This document shows, in pieces, positions 11,601 to 23,600 of a DNA stretch of 64,000 nucleotides. The stretch spans positions 6,698,227 through 6,762,226 of the forward strand of contig NC_049986.1 of assembly GCF_000003815.2 (NCBI RefSeq), in the 5' to 3' direction. How positions within the stretch are numbered: position 1 is the stretch's first letter; each line of letters begins with the position of its first letter. This DNA comes from Branchiostoma floridae. Taxonomy: Eukaryota; Chordata; Leptocardii; Amphioxiformes; Branchiostomatidae. The translations under genes were made by a program, and so were the position numbers. The notes below the pieces were generated by a model. It ran no database searches. It saw nothing but the letters and a program-made list of their open reading frames with translations, and was not told the origin of the DNA.

Positions 11601-14600
11601 TGATAGAAAGCTGAGATCGCTATGCCCTGCAGCTGTACGCAATAAAGACGCCGAGGTCAGAAAGCTAAAGCGACGTCTAGGTCAATGCGCTTTGTGCTCG
11701 TCCTACGCAATATATTGTGCGAGAAACACCCCTGTGTGGGAGTCCCCACCTGGGTTATTCTCTAGCAGATGACTTTAACTTGTTTAAGTGCAATATATCT
11801 TGTTTAAGTGCAATATATCCTGTTTAAGTGCAATATATCTTGTTTGAGTGCAATATTCTTGTAAAAGCTACAGTGCAATACACTCTAAGATTGCTATGTA
11901 ACGTTGTGCAATGCTATATGTATCAAAAAGTCGGATGCACACCTGATGTTTTACCTTGCGCCCTCCAGAATTGTTATTATTCTGATTAAGGGGTCGGCCT
12001 AGGTTTCTTCGTCTTTTAAACTCATCTTGTATGTTGATTTTAAATGTGTTGCGTTTATATGTCAATAAAGATGATGTCAACCCCCCTCTTGAAGTTTGCC
12101 TGAAATGCCAACTCCTGGCGGCGATTGATGTTTGTCTGCTAGTCTGTCTGTGTGGAAATTAGCTTGACAGGCTAACGTCAAAATACGGCAGAGGATGATG
12201 AAGGTCAGCATCTTGACCTAACTTTGTTCGAATCTATCAACAGTAAAGATCAAAATGAAGCAACGAATGACGTTTATCTACGTCTTCCTTTTTGGGAGAC
12301 ACATATAAGCTTGCGATTTGGCAAGGAAATTGGACTTGTACGTACTAACATTCCTAAATCTGATTTGCGATCACCAGTAAATGATTGCCTTTGGAAGTCC
12401 ATATTTGTGGCAAAAATTCAAGAATACCGAAGTTCATGTCCTTGCTGAAAATGAGTGTGTTAGCAGAAGTTGAGAATGCACATGTTTTTCACATTACTGT
12501 GAAAGAAAGATGGACAGAGATTTAAGATATTTGTTCCAATGTAGAAATAAGTCGCCATATTGTGGGGATGCAAACATGTTCAAGACTGTAGTCATACGTC
12601 ATGCTTAGCTTTAAAACTAGCAGAATGTTTGAAAGTTCAGAGTGGATTATTCTGACATTAAACATAAATATGACTTTGTGTAGAATATAATCCCTACAAA
12701 TGTTTTGTTATGGTGATAGCACATTGCTACATCGGTTCTATAAAAACAAAGACTGTGTATCACTGTTGTCAAGAACATGATTTGTGGAAAAGTCAGTGGA
12801 ATACGACCTATTTTCAGGGACATGTACATTCACTGTTAGAATACCCGAACTCGAACTGTCCAAACAAGCATTTGATAGACAATACATTCGTTTGTATTCC
12901 TTGTTAATTTCAATTTCAGAACAAATTTACTTTGCAACTTATGACAGTTCAAAGAGAGCACAAAATGATATATCATCAAAACCATGAACATTGACCCACT
13001 TTAACGGACAATTGCTTAGCAACAAAACAAGAACCCAAACTTTACAAGCATGACCTTGAGAAACAGCATCTTGGTTTACATTTCAGGTAAATTCTAGTTA
13101 CAGAACAATTTTGGCTTGTGAGTTATGATTGTTCGAAGATGATGCAAAATAATGTATTTTATCAAAATCATAAAAAATGACCCACTTTAAAGGACAATTA
13201 CGTAGCAACGAAACAAGAACCCGAACTTTACAAACATGCATTTGATAGACAATACATTGGTTTATAATCCATGTGAATTTTGATTGCAGAGCAACTTTGG
13301 TATGGGACTTATGATTGTTTAAAGAGAGCACAAAATGACATATTATCAAAATCATGAAATTTGACCCACTTTGACGGACGATTGCATAGCAACAAAACAA
13401 GAACCCAAACTTTGCTAGCATTCATCTAATAGCCCTATAGTAGGTTATTATTTGTAGTAAATTGCAAGCGAAAATATTTTATACTTATGGACTTTCAGTG
13501 CTTTGAAGTTGGGCAAAATTTCAGATTCTTTACAATCTGAAAACAGTGTATTGTATTCAGGCTGCCCAGGGCCTTAGAATTTACAGGAGATTAACTTTAC
13601 TGCTATTTCATACAAGTTTAGGCATTGCTCTGATCAGCATATTCTGCCTTTGTTGTTTAGTTAAAGCATTGTTCAGTGATAGTGCCCTTAAGTTGGCCAA
13701 TTTTCATGTTTTTGAAATGCCCAAATCCGGCAAAATGGCCCCCAAACTTCTTTGGCCTGTTGCCATGGCAACGAGGGGTTCTGAGAAGAAAGAAAGCTAT
13801 TTTGAGGGGTTGTGTACCAAGTACTATCACTGTGCAAAAAATGAGCCAAATCTATTTTTTGACCGGTGCCACCATTGTTTGACCCTTACAGACATTCGCT
13901 CTTAAGATTTTCAATAATGACAACCCACTGGGGTCATCCTTTATCCACACAGTAACATGGGAACTTTTTCCAAAATACCAGTTACATGTATGTAAGTATA
14001 ATCTGTAAAAGCTTAAAGCTTTTGTAAAATGTGTTTTCTTTCTTCTGAAATTAATTTGTTTGCTGCATTGATCTGCTCCTGGAAAGTTACTCTTTTCAGG
14101 TCTTTCCTAAATGACATCTGATACAGGTGTCAAACATCATATGATGAGTTTCAACACCTTTATGAAAGTATTAAAAACCTTAATACTAAATTCTCACCGA
14201 TCGAAGATGCCCAGAACCAGGGGTGTGGCCAAGTCCCAGCAGTAGTCTCACCAGCGTGATCATGTACTCCTTCACAAATGACTGGAACAACAAGGGCATT
14301 CAGTAAGCACTTAATATGCTTTTAATCATGATGAAGTGTATCATATGACTTGTTACTAACCTTTAGCATGCTATCAGAAACTTATATCTCAAAAAATGTA
14401 CCAACTCAGGGATGGTTTAGCACACAACAACTTCAGCACCAGGGACAAGAACATAACATGCAAAGTTTTTAATGCTAAGTGGGTTAAAGACAGAGGCTCA
14501 AAACAATTCCGCAAATAGAAAGTATACACTCCCTCCAAGTGATATGTTTGTGATATTCTTTGATTTGATATTAAATTGAATCTACAGCTGTTTTGATGCA

Positions 14601-17600
14601 AAAGGCTTGTAAAACAACACATTACATACATTTAGTATACATATACAAACCTGGTACAGCAGTGTGTCCAACATGCTTGCACTGAAGACCCTCCCTGCAG
14701 CAAATGGCAGTCTGAACATGTACGCAAGGTTGGAGCCCTTTTCCTTCTCTTTCTGCAAGTGTTGATACAATGGTGAATTAAAACAAGAAGAAAACAACAT
14801 CTCTTTTAAGAGAGAAAGTGAGAGCTGGAAAAAGCTTGGACCGCAGCAATTGTAAAGTTCAGAGACAGCCAAATTTTAAAGGTTGCTGGGCTTTATAATG
14901 TATAGACACTGTTGAAGATAAGGTGGCTCTGTGGAAAGAAAAGATGAAGCTGTCATGCGTGGTATTTTCCCTTTCTATGCCTCTCAATGATATTTGTTGA
15001 ACTCACACATGTAAAGTACTGTCTTGTGTTTTGATTATTTTCAGTGGGTTAAAAGTGGCTTTTTGAACAAAAGGACAGCATAAAAGGATTCTTTTTCTAT
15101 TTCATTTCTCAATAGTAGAGAGACAGAGAAAGGGAATTTTAACTTATTATTGTGTCAGACAAGTAAACGATGATTATCATGAGAAGCTAAAATAAAAGTG
15201 AGATGATCAGTCAAGCATTATTGGACAATCAGACTGAGTGTTGTATTCAATTCAACTTCTGCGAACTGGTAGTGCTGTGTTGATGAAAAAGAAATTATTC
15301 AAAGAACGATATGAAGATAAAACTATTGCCAGCTGTAGCCTCCAGACTATTGGCAAGCTGGCCCACATTCATTGTTGGTGCTGTATATGACAACCTACAT
15401 GTAATGGTTCCTTGATGTACCTTTCGTTTTTGTCTCTGTGAAGAAAAATGACAAAAAGAGAACACAAGAATGGAGATGATGGTCAGTATCATGATGAAAA
15501 TACACACATCTGTTGTAAAACAAACGAACACACAAAAATGAACAGACAGTAAGAGTTTGAACAGTACATACATACATACATACATACATACATACTCACA
15601 CACATAGATATATTTATATAAAACTGTACTATCTAAATTTAAAAGTTCATAGACAATATAGATGCTATTATGTCTCATAGATACTATACTAGAAAGGTGA
15701 AAAGGGAAATGTGGACAAGTAGCTGACTAATAGTCTTACCTTTTCCAGTTTGGCCACATTGAGGGCTTGGAAGTCCTTGGCGCGAAATTGCATGAACCTC
15801 ATGTTGGCCGGATTTGTCAACTCTGTTATGATGCTGGTGCTGGGGAATAACCTGAGAAGAGATTCGAAAACATTTACCCCATTACCTTATCAAGACTATA
15901 ACTGGATGAGCGTTCCAGGGCTGGTCGCCCTTCCATGACACCTAGAAAGTTACTTATGGAGGACACACGACTTCAGGTGGATGAGCTTTGCTCTGATATA
16001 CTGGACAAAAATTTGTGGTGTCACCTCTCAGAGGAGTAACGGAACTAATTAAATAAACATTAGACAGTCTGATAAGTGGCCTAATGCCTATCATTCTGGT
16101 ATCATGGCCAATTGTGTTAGCCTTTCCAATACACGTACCTGATATTTGAGCAACCTTATCATGACACATGAAGAGTTAGTGTTGACGTTCAGACCTGTAT
16201 CACTTCAAGATATTCACAGATAAAGATCCTCAATTTTCTTCAAAATATCTATTTTACTTTAAGAAAAAGATTTTGCATTTTTATTTGCTTTTTGTTGCAT
16301 TTTGCTCACCAGTCACAATTCCAGTACCCGGGACAGGAACATAACAATCATCTAGTTTTCACTTTAACATGTCATTGAAGAATGTGAAAAGGAAAAAGAT
16401 AAGGGCTCAAAACAATTCTTTAGGTAGAAAAAATACACCATGTGATATTCTTTGAGTTTAGATTGATTCTGATGCTGTTTTTATACAAATCCCTCAAGGC
16501 TTGTAAAACAACACATTACTGTAAATGCATTTAAGTTTGCGGGGATCTAATTTCACTATAGCGGGAAAAAGGACTTTTCACGGTGGTCTTAAGTTTGCGG
16601 GAGCACCACGCTCTGTTGTCTCTTACTGCCATGGATAAATGTTCACGGTGGTTTTCAGTTTGGGTTGAAGCAGCCCCCCTGAAAACCGCGAACATAAACC
16701 ATCATGAAAGTTTCTGCATTTACAGTATCTACAAATACAATAGACAATACATACAATTAGTAGTAGAATATTTGGTGTTATCAAAAGAGAGAAGTTGTTG
16801 TCACCTGAACATTGTTTGCACATTGACGATGGTGCCTGAGTCGGCCATGTAGTCCTCTGCTGCAGCTTTCGAGCTCTCCTTGTCGACAACAACAACATTG
16901 TTGGCGTGGATGATGCCGGCCCGCAGCAAATCATCCAAACTGTAGGACAAGTTGCAGAAAGGTTGGATATCTAGTATCATATCATACCTGGTCTATATTT
17001 ACGTTTGATATCATTGTTCTGACCGGTCCGTATTCTACAGTATGGTCCGGGGCTCCATAGTTTGATTGGAATTTCCAACTTGCTTGAGTGCACCACTATA
17101 AAAAACTGTTTTGTTCCTTTGCCCAGTTCTTTTGTTTGAATTGACGGAGTGATGTTCGCTGGGTTTAAGCGATGTGCAGTTGATGTCATGTCTTTTGCTC
17201 TTATTTCTTTTTTTATGAGTTTCTCGACATGATATACATAAAATATAACATGGGGTATTCCATATCGCCCTTGCTCCCGGCCATCCCGTAGGTCGGATCA
17301 AATTTTTGACAGTGGCACAATCAAGCAAGTTTGGATTGTTTGAATCAAACTTTGGAGCCCTGGACTGTAAAATAAGGACTGGTCAGAACACTGATATTGA
17401 ACACATCTGGAGATTTATTATTTATGTCTAAGTGGATAGTGGGAACTTTTGGCTGCGTACTTACTTATTGATAGATCCAACCATGTAGTATACCATTGGA
17501 AAGCAACAAATAGCCTCAAGGAATCTCTCATCTGGCCTGCAAAATAAAAGAGACAAAGGAAATTGTCATGGCTTCTGCATATGTTTTAAGCTAGAGGAAT

Positions 17601-20600
17601 GCTACAGAAAAAGGAAATCTCTATTCTCATCAGAGATTAATTGATACACGGGTACTCACAAATTTTCCAGGAGAAAAACAACAGGGTTGAGTTCCCTCTT
17701 GGGTCTACACTGGGACCGCAGGGGGACAATGAAGTTGTAGAGACCAGGGGTGGCGTACTCCGCTGCCACTATTATGGACTTGTTGGGCCACTTGTAGTGA
17801 TGTGCATATTCAAAGTTGTTGTGCTGACAGGGCTGTATACGATGCAGAAACGGGCATTGAAGAATGAAAAAAAATCAAATATTTTGCAACGAATACTTCA
17901 TCATCATAAACATCACTCAACGTGCAAGCACAACATGGTAACACTGCCCCTTGCAAGTGGCATACATGTACCCTTTTGCTGGCTATTACAAGACAGGGAT
18001 GCGCCAGGTCTCCCGTCAATGGATGCTTGGTTATACTTATCAACTATAAACTTTAACAAGCAAAGCCAATAGGCGGCCAAAAATCTAATCATTACCAGTT
18101 TTTGTCACACCCTACCAACACACCAATGAATCCAATCCATTCAGCCATTATTGAGTTAGCTTGTTGACAGACAGACAGACTAGTAGAAATATGACATATT
18201 TCATGTAGGTAATATGACATAATTCATGGAGGTAACAAGGTTATTTCATTTTTAGCAATTATGTTCATTGTGATAAGATTGAAGATGGTCCTGTAACAAG
18301 AGATTTCAAAGAAAGATATTATAATTCTATCTACTTAAAATTCATTTATTTTTGCAGTGATTTTTTCATCATTTGAGTGAAATGAAGGTGTTCTAGATTC
18401 ATGGTTGAAACTATTCTGTAGCACAGTAGTCAAACAAAGCATTTGTGTAGTCACAAAATTTAGATGAAGATGTCACTGCAAAACCCCAGAAAAAGAAACC
18501 ATTGTAAAAGATCCAAGACTTACAGTATTTTGTAATTTTAATAAAATGATATCTGGACTGACAACAGGAGTAGCAGCTTTCTTAGTCTGTCTTCAGTAGA
18601 TAGATTTAGCACGAATTTTGCATGGGAGTTTTTTCTATATGACACACGTTGGTCACATTGCTAGGGGTAACTTTCCACTGTAAGGAAGGGTATCAGGTTA
18701 CCCGAGCTCCCATGTTTTCTGCATATTTATGGTGGAAACCTGTGGATGACCGCAGGTGACCTAAGATAGAAGTGTGGGAATTTTGGGGCCAAATTTTACC
18801 AACGTGATATGGACTACAGCTTTACACCATCAGATGTCTGCCAAAAAGACAGAGGAATTTGTGTGCAGCACCTACATTGTTCAGCTGCAGGCAGCAGAAT
18901 GGCACCTTCTCCTTCATCAGGTGGCAGACCATGGAGGTGTATCCAATGTACGGCTGGACTGGTGGGTAGTCCTGGACATAGCTGTAGGGAAAGAGGATAG
19001 CACACTCAGGTGACAACAACACACAGATGGCTAGTCCTGTATGTGCATGTTTGAAGCAAAAGATTGTTAAGATTAAGAAGCACCTATATTTCAGCACCAT
19101 GGACAGTTTGACTTTCAACACAATTCAAGTCTTTCTTCTTTTATTTTTCTTCATATGTCCATAAAATACAGCATATGTGAAAACGTACTGTATGTGCATG
19201 TTTGAAGCAAAAGATTGTTAAGATTAAGAAGCACCTATATTTCAGCACCATGGACAGTTTGACTTTCAACACAATTCAAGTCTTTCTTCTTTTATGGCAA
19301 AGTTTGAAGAAAAATATTGCATTCACTTCACTATTGCTTTTACATGAAAAGATATCAGACTTCAGACAGGGTTTAACAAGTTTCTAAAATTCACTTGTCC
19401 TATCGGGCAAGTACATAAAAATTTACTTGCTCGAACTAACTTTTCACTTGCCCGAAATTTGAGTAACATTTTTCGCTCTGTATTTTCACGTCCAGCAGTG
19501 GAATTTTTTCATCATATTCATCTGTACTTTTCTGTGTTGACCAATGATTGGTGTCATGAATGTGATAAACAACAAATATATCAAAATCTCAATCAGGGAA
19601 AAATCTTACTTGCCCAAACGGACAAGTAGGGTAGGACAAGCACTTGCCCGATGGGCACTTTCACTTGCTTGGGACAATTAGACTGGTGGACTTGTTCAAC
19701 CCTGTTAGATAGCACTATAGAAAGTGCCTCAGCCAAGACTAAACAAGAGCTCACTCTAGTACAGCGACATCTCCCCTCCCGTCGTGTTGGTCAGCCTCAT
19801 CCTCTGAGGGCTCGTCTAACGGTATCGGGACATACTCTGGTTCGAAGGTTTCCATGACGTCCGCGATACTAGGGCGCTTGTCTGAGTTATGCGGTGGAGA
19901 CAACAGGGCATGGTTGCTGGCGTTGGATGGGCGGGAACGTTGGAGTTCTAGTGCAACCGTACCTGTTGGGAGGAGATGAAAGATTATAGTTTTGACCATT
20001 TTTATTATGAACCTAAGTCTTCCTGATGACATGCTGTATAAGCAATTAAGGTCAGTGGTGCATGGATGGTTCTGGGCCATGGAGAGGGGTAAACGGATGT
20101 TAGCAAATAGGGCTGTGAAATTTAACATTAGTAAGTGGGGGGCAGTGAACTAACATTTCCTAGTGTGCCATCATTCATTTCAATCAGCATTGGTCTCTAC
20201 ATTTCCTTCCATTCATTTGTAAAATGTCCTTAGTGATGTGTCTGTATGATTTGAATTTTAGCATTCCTATACTTCAAGACAATCGCAGAATGCTTAGATT
20301 CTGTTTTTTACATGCTGGCAAATCTATTAAAGGGTAAGTTAGAGGAAATTTTAGTACTACACTATTATTACCACTGTGTGACAGTGACTCTGTTTTGGGT
20401 TCAGTTTTAGAGGCAGACTCTTGCAAGGTAGTAGCGATGTCATGCAAGGAGTGAAGTCATTACCCATGCCAGGCATAAGTACAATGTACTTGAAGTCTTC
20501 AGTACTCACTTGTTTTATTAATAAACGGAACCCTCAGACAGAACATGGCATAAAACATACAGAATAGACATTGTAGGACTGTATTTGACTGTATATTGTT

Positions 20601-23600
20601 TGAAACCATGTAAAATTAGCCCGTAAATAGTTTCATTGGGTTGGTAGATCAATTCAATAAAGTCTTCTTCGTTACACAACCTCATATTTGGGACCTCATC
20701 CTTGCTGCTATGCCACAAAGGATGATAAATGTATCACATTCAAGAACATTCCATAGTTATTACGTCACAATACAATAGGTTAATTTTGGATCACACTGTC
20801 AAGTTCATATTGCACCGATATATATAATATTTGTTTCATTTGTACTGATGAAGGCAACAGATGGTCATTAAAATGTTTACAAAAGAATTAAAGGAAGGTT
20901 GCATAACGAAGAAGACTTTATTGAGTTTGCATGTATAATTAGCTTTGCAAAAAGATATTCGATATTGATAAAATATAGCAAGAGACAAATAACAAACTTC
21001 CATGTGTTGAACGTATTGCTCTTTGGCAAATTTGCACCACAATAAACAAATAAAACCCTGACCTGCGCCAGCTATGATGCTGTGAGTTCTGGTGCTTCTT
21101 GGCTGTGTGCTGAACTTGGATTTCTCCTTCTCGTGTTGTTTCTTGGCCAGGATGAAGGCAGAGTTCTCCTCCTTAGTGATGGCCATGTAGAAGCACATGT
21201 CTCCTTTCCTCATGATGTGCTTCGGGCCTGGGTTCAGTTTGATCCCCGTCACTTCATCCTTTCCTATGGCAACCAAGGCTACACCATATCTAGATGAAAA
21301 CAAAAGTGCGTTAATATATAATAGGATATACACGTAACGGTAGTTAACCTTTATCCACATTGTAACTTATATCTGTTGTTTTTAAAAGCGAGACATCTAG
21401 TCGATGGACTTTCGTTTCACATTGCAATATTTTCATAGCATTCCAGCCTCAAACACTCGTCTGTTGACTTAATATCCCTAAAAACTTCTATTTTACTTAC
21501 AATGGATAAAGGTTACTCCGCAGATAAAAGTGAACTAGCTTTATCTTGATAAAGTTCTTCATATGTCCATAAAATACAGCATATGTGAAAACGTACAAAG
21601 TAGTTGCTCTATATATACAAAAAGCACAACACAGGAAGGTTACATGAGGAGCTGGCCAAAGTAGAATGGTCACCTGTTTAAAAGGGAAGTTTGAAAATTG
21701 TTGGCAATTTGTGTCAATCATTAATCTATTATTTACATCTAGCTGTTCTTTTTTTCTTAACTTTTAGAAATATTGATTCAGGTGACCACGGGACAATGTA
21801 TCAAATTAATCCAACAGCTTGCATGTAGTTTCACATGACTTACTTTTTATGTGCATGGAATGAGGCATAGGTGAAACTTTTCCCTTCGTATTCCCCAAAG
21901 AACTTGCTATCAGCCAGCCTGATGTGGTAAACCTCATTCCCAGAACAGCGCCCGTATATTCTCTGCCACTCCTCAGATGATTCCTGGCCTTCCCTGGAAA
22001 AGTAGAAAATTTCCAAGGATTTTTTTCAAACAAATGACACATTCTATAGAATGTCACACTTATCATACATATGTTAAGTATATCCTTAGTTAGCACGTCA
22101 CCGGAACGTACTGCGCCTGCGCGAAAAGTATAGACATGCTAAACCTTGCTAAACCCCCGGTTTACTAAAGGGCCGCATTTAAGAAAGTACGTGCGTATAT
22201 AAGGGTAAAATCCCGTGTACGTTTTACATGAAACCATGTCTCTAATATATACTGTGCAACAAGCGGAATTTCAATGCAACGCTGACCAAACCAAGCCCCA
22301 AAACACCAGGGTTCGCGCAGGCGCAGTACGTTCCGGTGACGTGCTTCCTTAGTTCACCTCAAGTTAATGTTACTTTTCTCCTTTTTCTGATAAGGCATCA
22401 ACCACCAAAGACTTGTAAAGAATGCAGCCTTCTGACGTGGAGATTTAACAACTAAGACTCACTGTGAATGTTGTAATCTTTGTATTGGTTTCATTTTCAC
22501 CGTTTTTACAGGTTTTTAAAGCCTTCACATACTTTAAACCACTGTGAAAAGCTGAATGAAATTTTGTCTTTTGCCTACTTACTCCTTTGTTTCAATCATG
22601 AACTTAAAACCCATCAGGAACACTTATTCTCTTGCTACTGCAAAGTCCAATGCCCCAACAACTAACTAACTTGAAGGCATTTACAGTGGTAATACATGAT
22701 TGTACGTTAACTTTGTAATCTCCAAGCAGATATTCGGAGGAAAGGCCAAGGTTCCATACAAAGCGGGGTAGTTATATGCATAGAACAACACAATCTTTCC
22801 TCCTCAAAACTTCTTGGAGGCTATAGTTGACTCTTTGATGTGTACTTACTGTCCCCTGGATGTGTGCAGGAGGAGAGTGATGAAGGTGGACATGGCAGGA
22901 CACAGGCAGTTGTTGGCCAACAGGGCAAACTTGAACTCATCCTCACACACCACATGTTCTAGGAATAATATCATCAGGCACAACAATTAGAAAACACTAG
23001 AAGCTATGAAAGACAAAAGCAAATTCTTGATGAGAATGAAAATATTATTAATTCAACTTACTTGAAAAAGATAGCTAGGGGATGGTAAGGTACCCAAGAG
23101 TAGAATTTGTAAGAATCTTTTAAAAAGATAGCAATCTTGTGATAGAAAACCATTTACTCAGACAAGTCAATACAAGCGATCATTGTTGTTGTTTATATCC
23201 GGAGTATTTGATGGCTGGTGTCTACCAGGACATCAGTAGATTGGATTAAAAATTGATTTTCAAATTAGCAGATCAAATTACTGGTTAATAATTATGTAAA
23301 TCAACCTTTTGCCAGACATCTGCTTTTCGCCAACAACAGCGTCACTGTGACATCATCATGATCGCTTGTTGTCTATGACACTTAGTAAGGAGAATGCTTG
23401 ATCAACAACCTTGGCTAATGTAGTATTACTTAAGTCCAAACCTTTCTGACTGGACTTCTACTGTCTCACATTTTTCACTAATTGGATTCAAAGCCCGGAC
23501 AAATTACGCCACAGAATAGTTTGTGAATCTTACCTGCAAACTTGACGTGAAACTTGTTCTCAGGCTTGAGGATCTGGACGTAGAGCGGACAGTTGGGGGC

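Larger units (their letters stand above)
9741..13901. mobile_element. 4.16-kb transposon with 1.34-kb inverted arms, TTAA target
   Basis: The left arm is 9741-11078 and the right arm 12556-13901; they are highly similar inverted copies beginning GAGC(A/G)AATGTCTGTAAGG. TTAA flanks both ends (9737-9740 and 13902-13905), as in piggyBac and Kolobok insertions. Each arm holds about four subrepeats of roughly 185 bp (marker AGTTTGGGTTCTTG at 10231, 10415, 10601 and 10785). The 1477-bp interior has a broken nuclease-like ORF, a 20-bp minisatellite and an AATAAA. The superfamily is not established. It sits in the KCNT intron between exons 24 and 25. Confidence 0.87.

Noticed and set aside
10221-13421. 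107-codon ORF pair in the arm subrepeats (10221-10544 + and 13098-13421 -)
   Set aside because: They follow the ~185-bp subrepeats and encode repeated copies of the same low-information sequence; repeat-derived, not genes.
15295-15678. 127-codon minus-strand ORF
   Set aside because: Driven by the (CATA)n microsatellite (MYVCMYVC repeats) and ordinary intron; no homology recognised.
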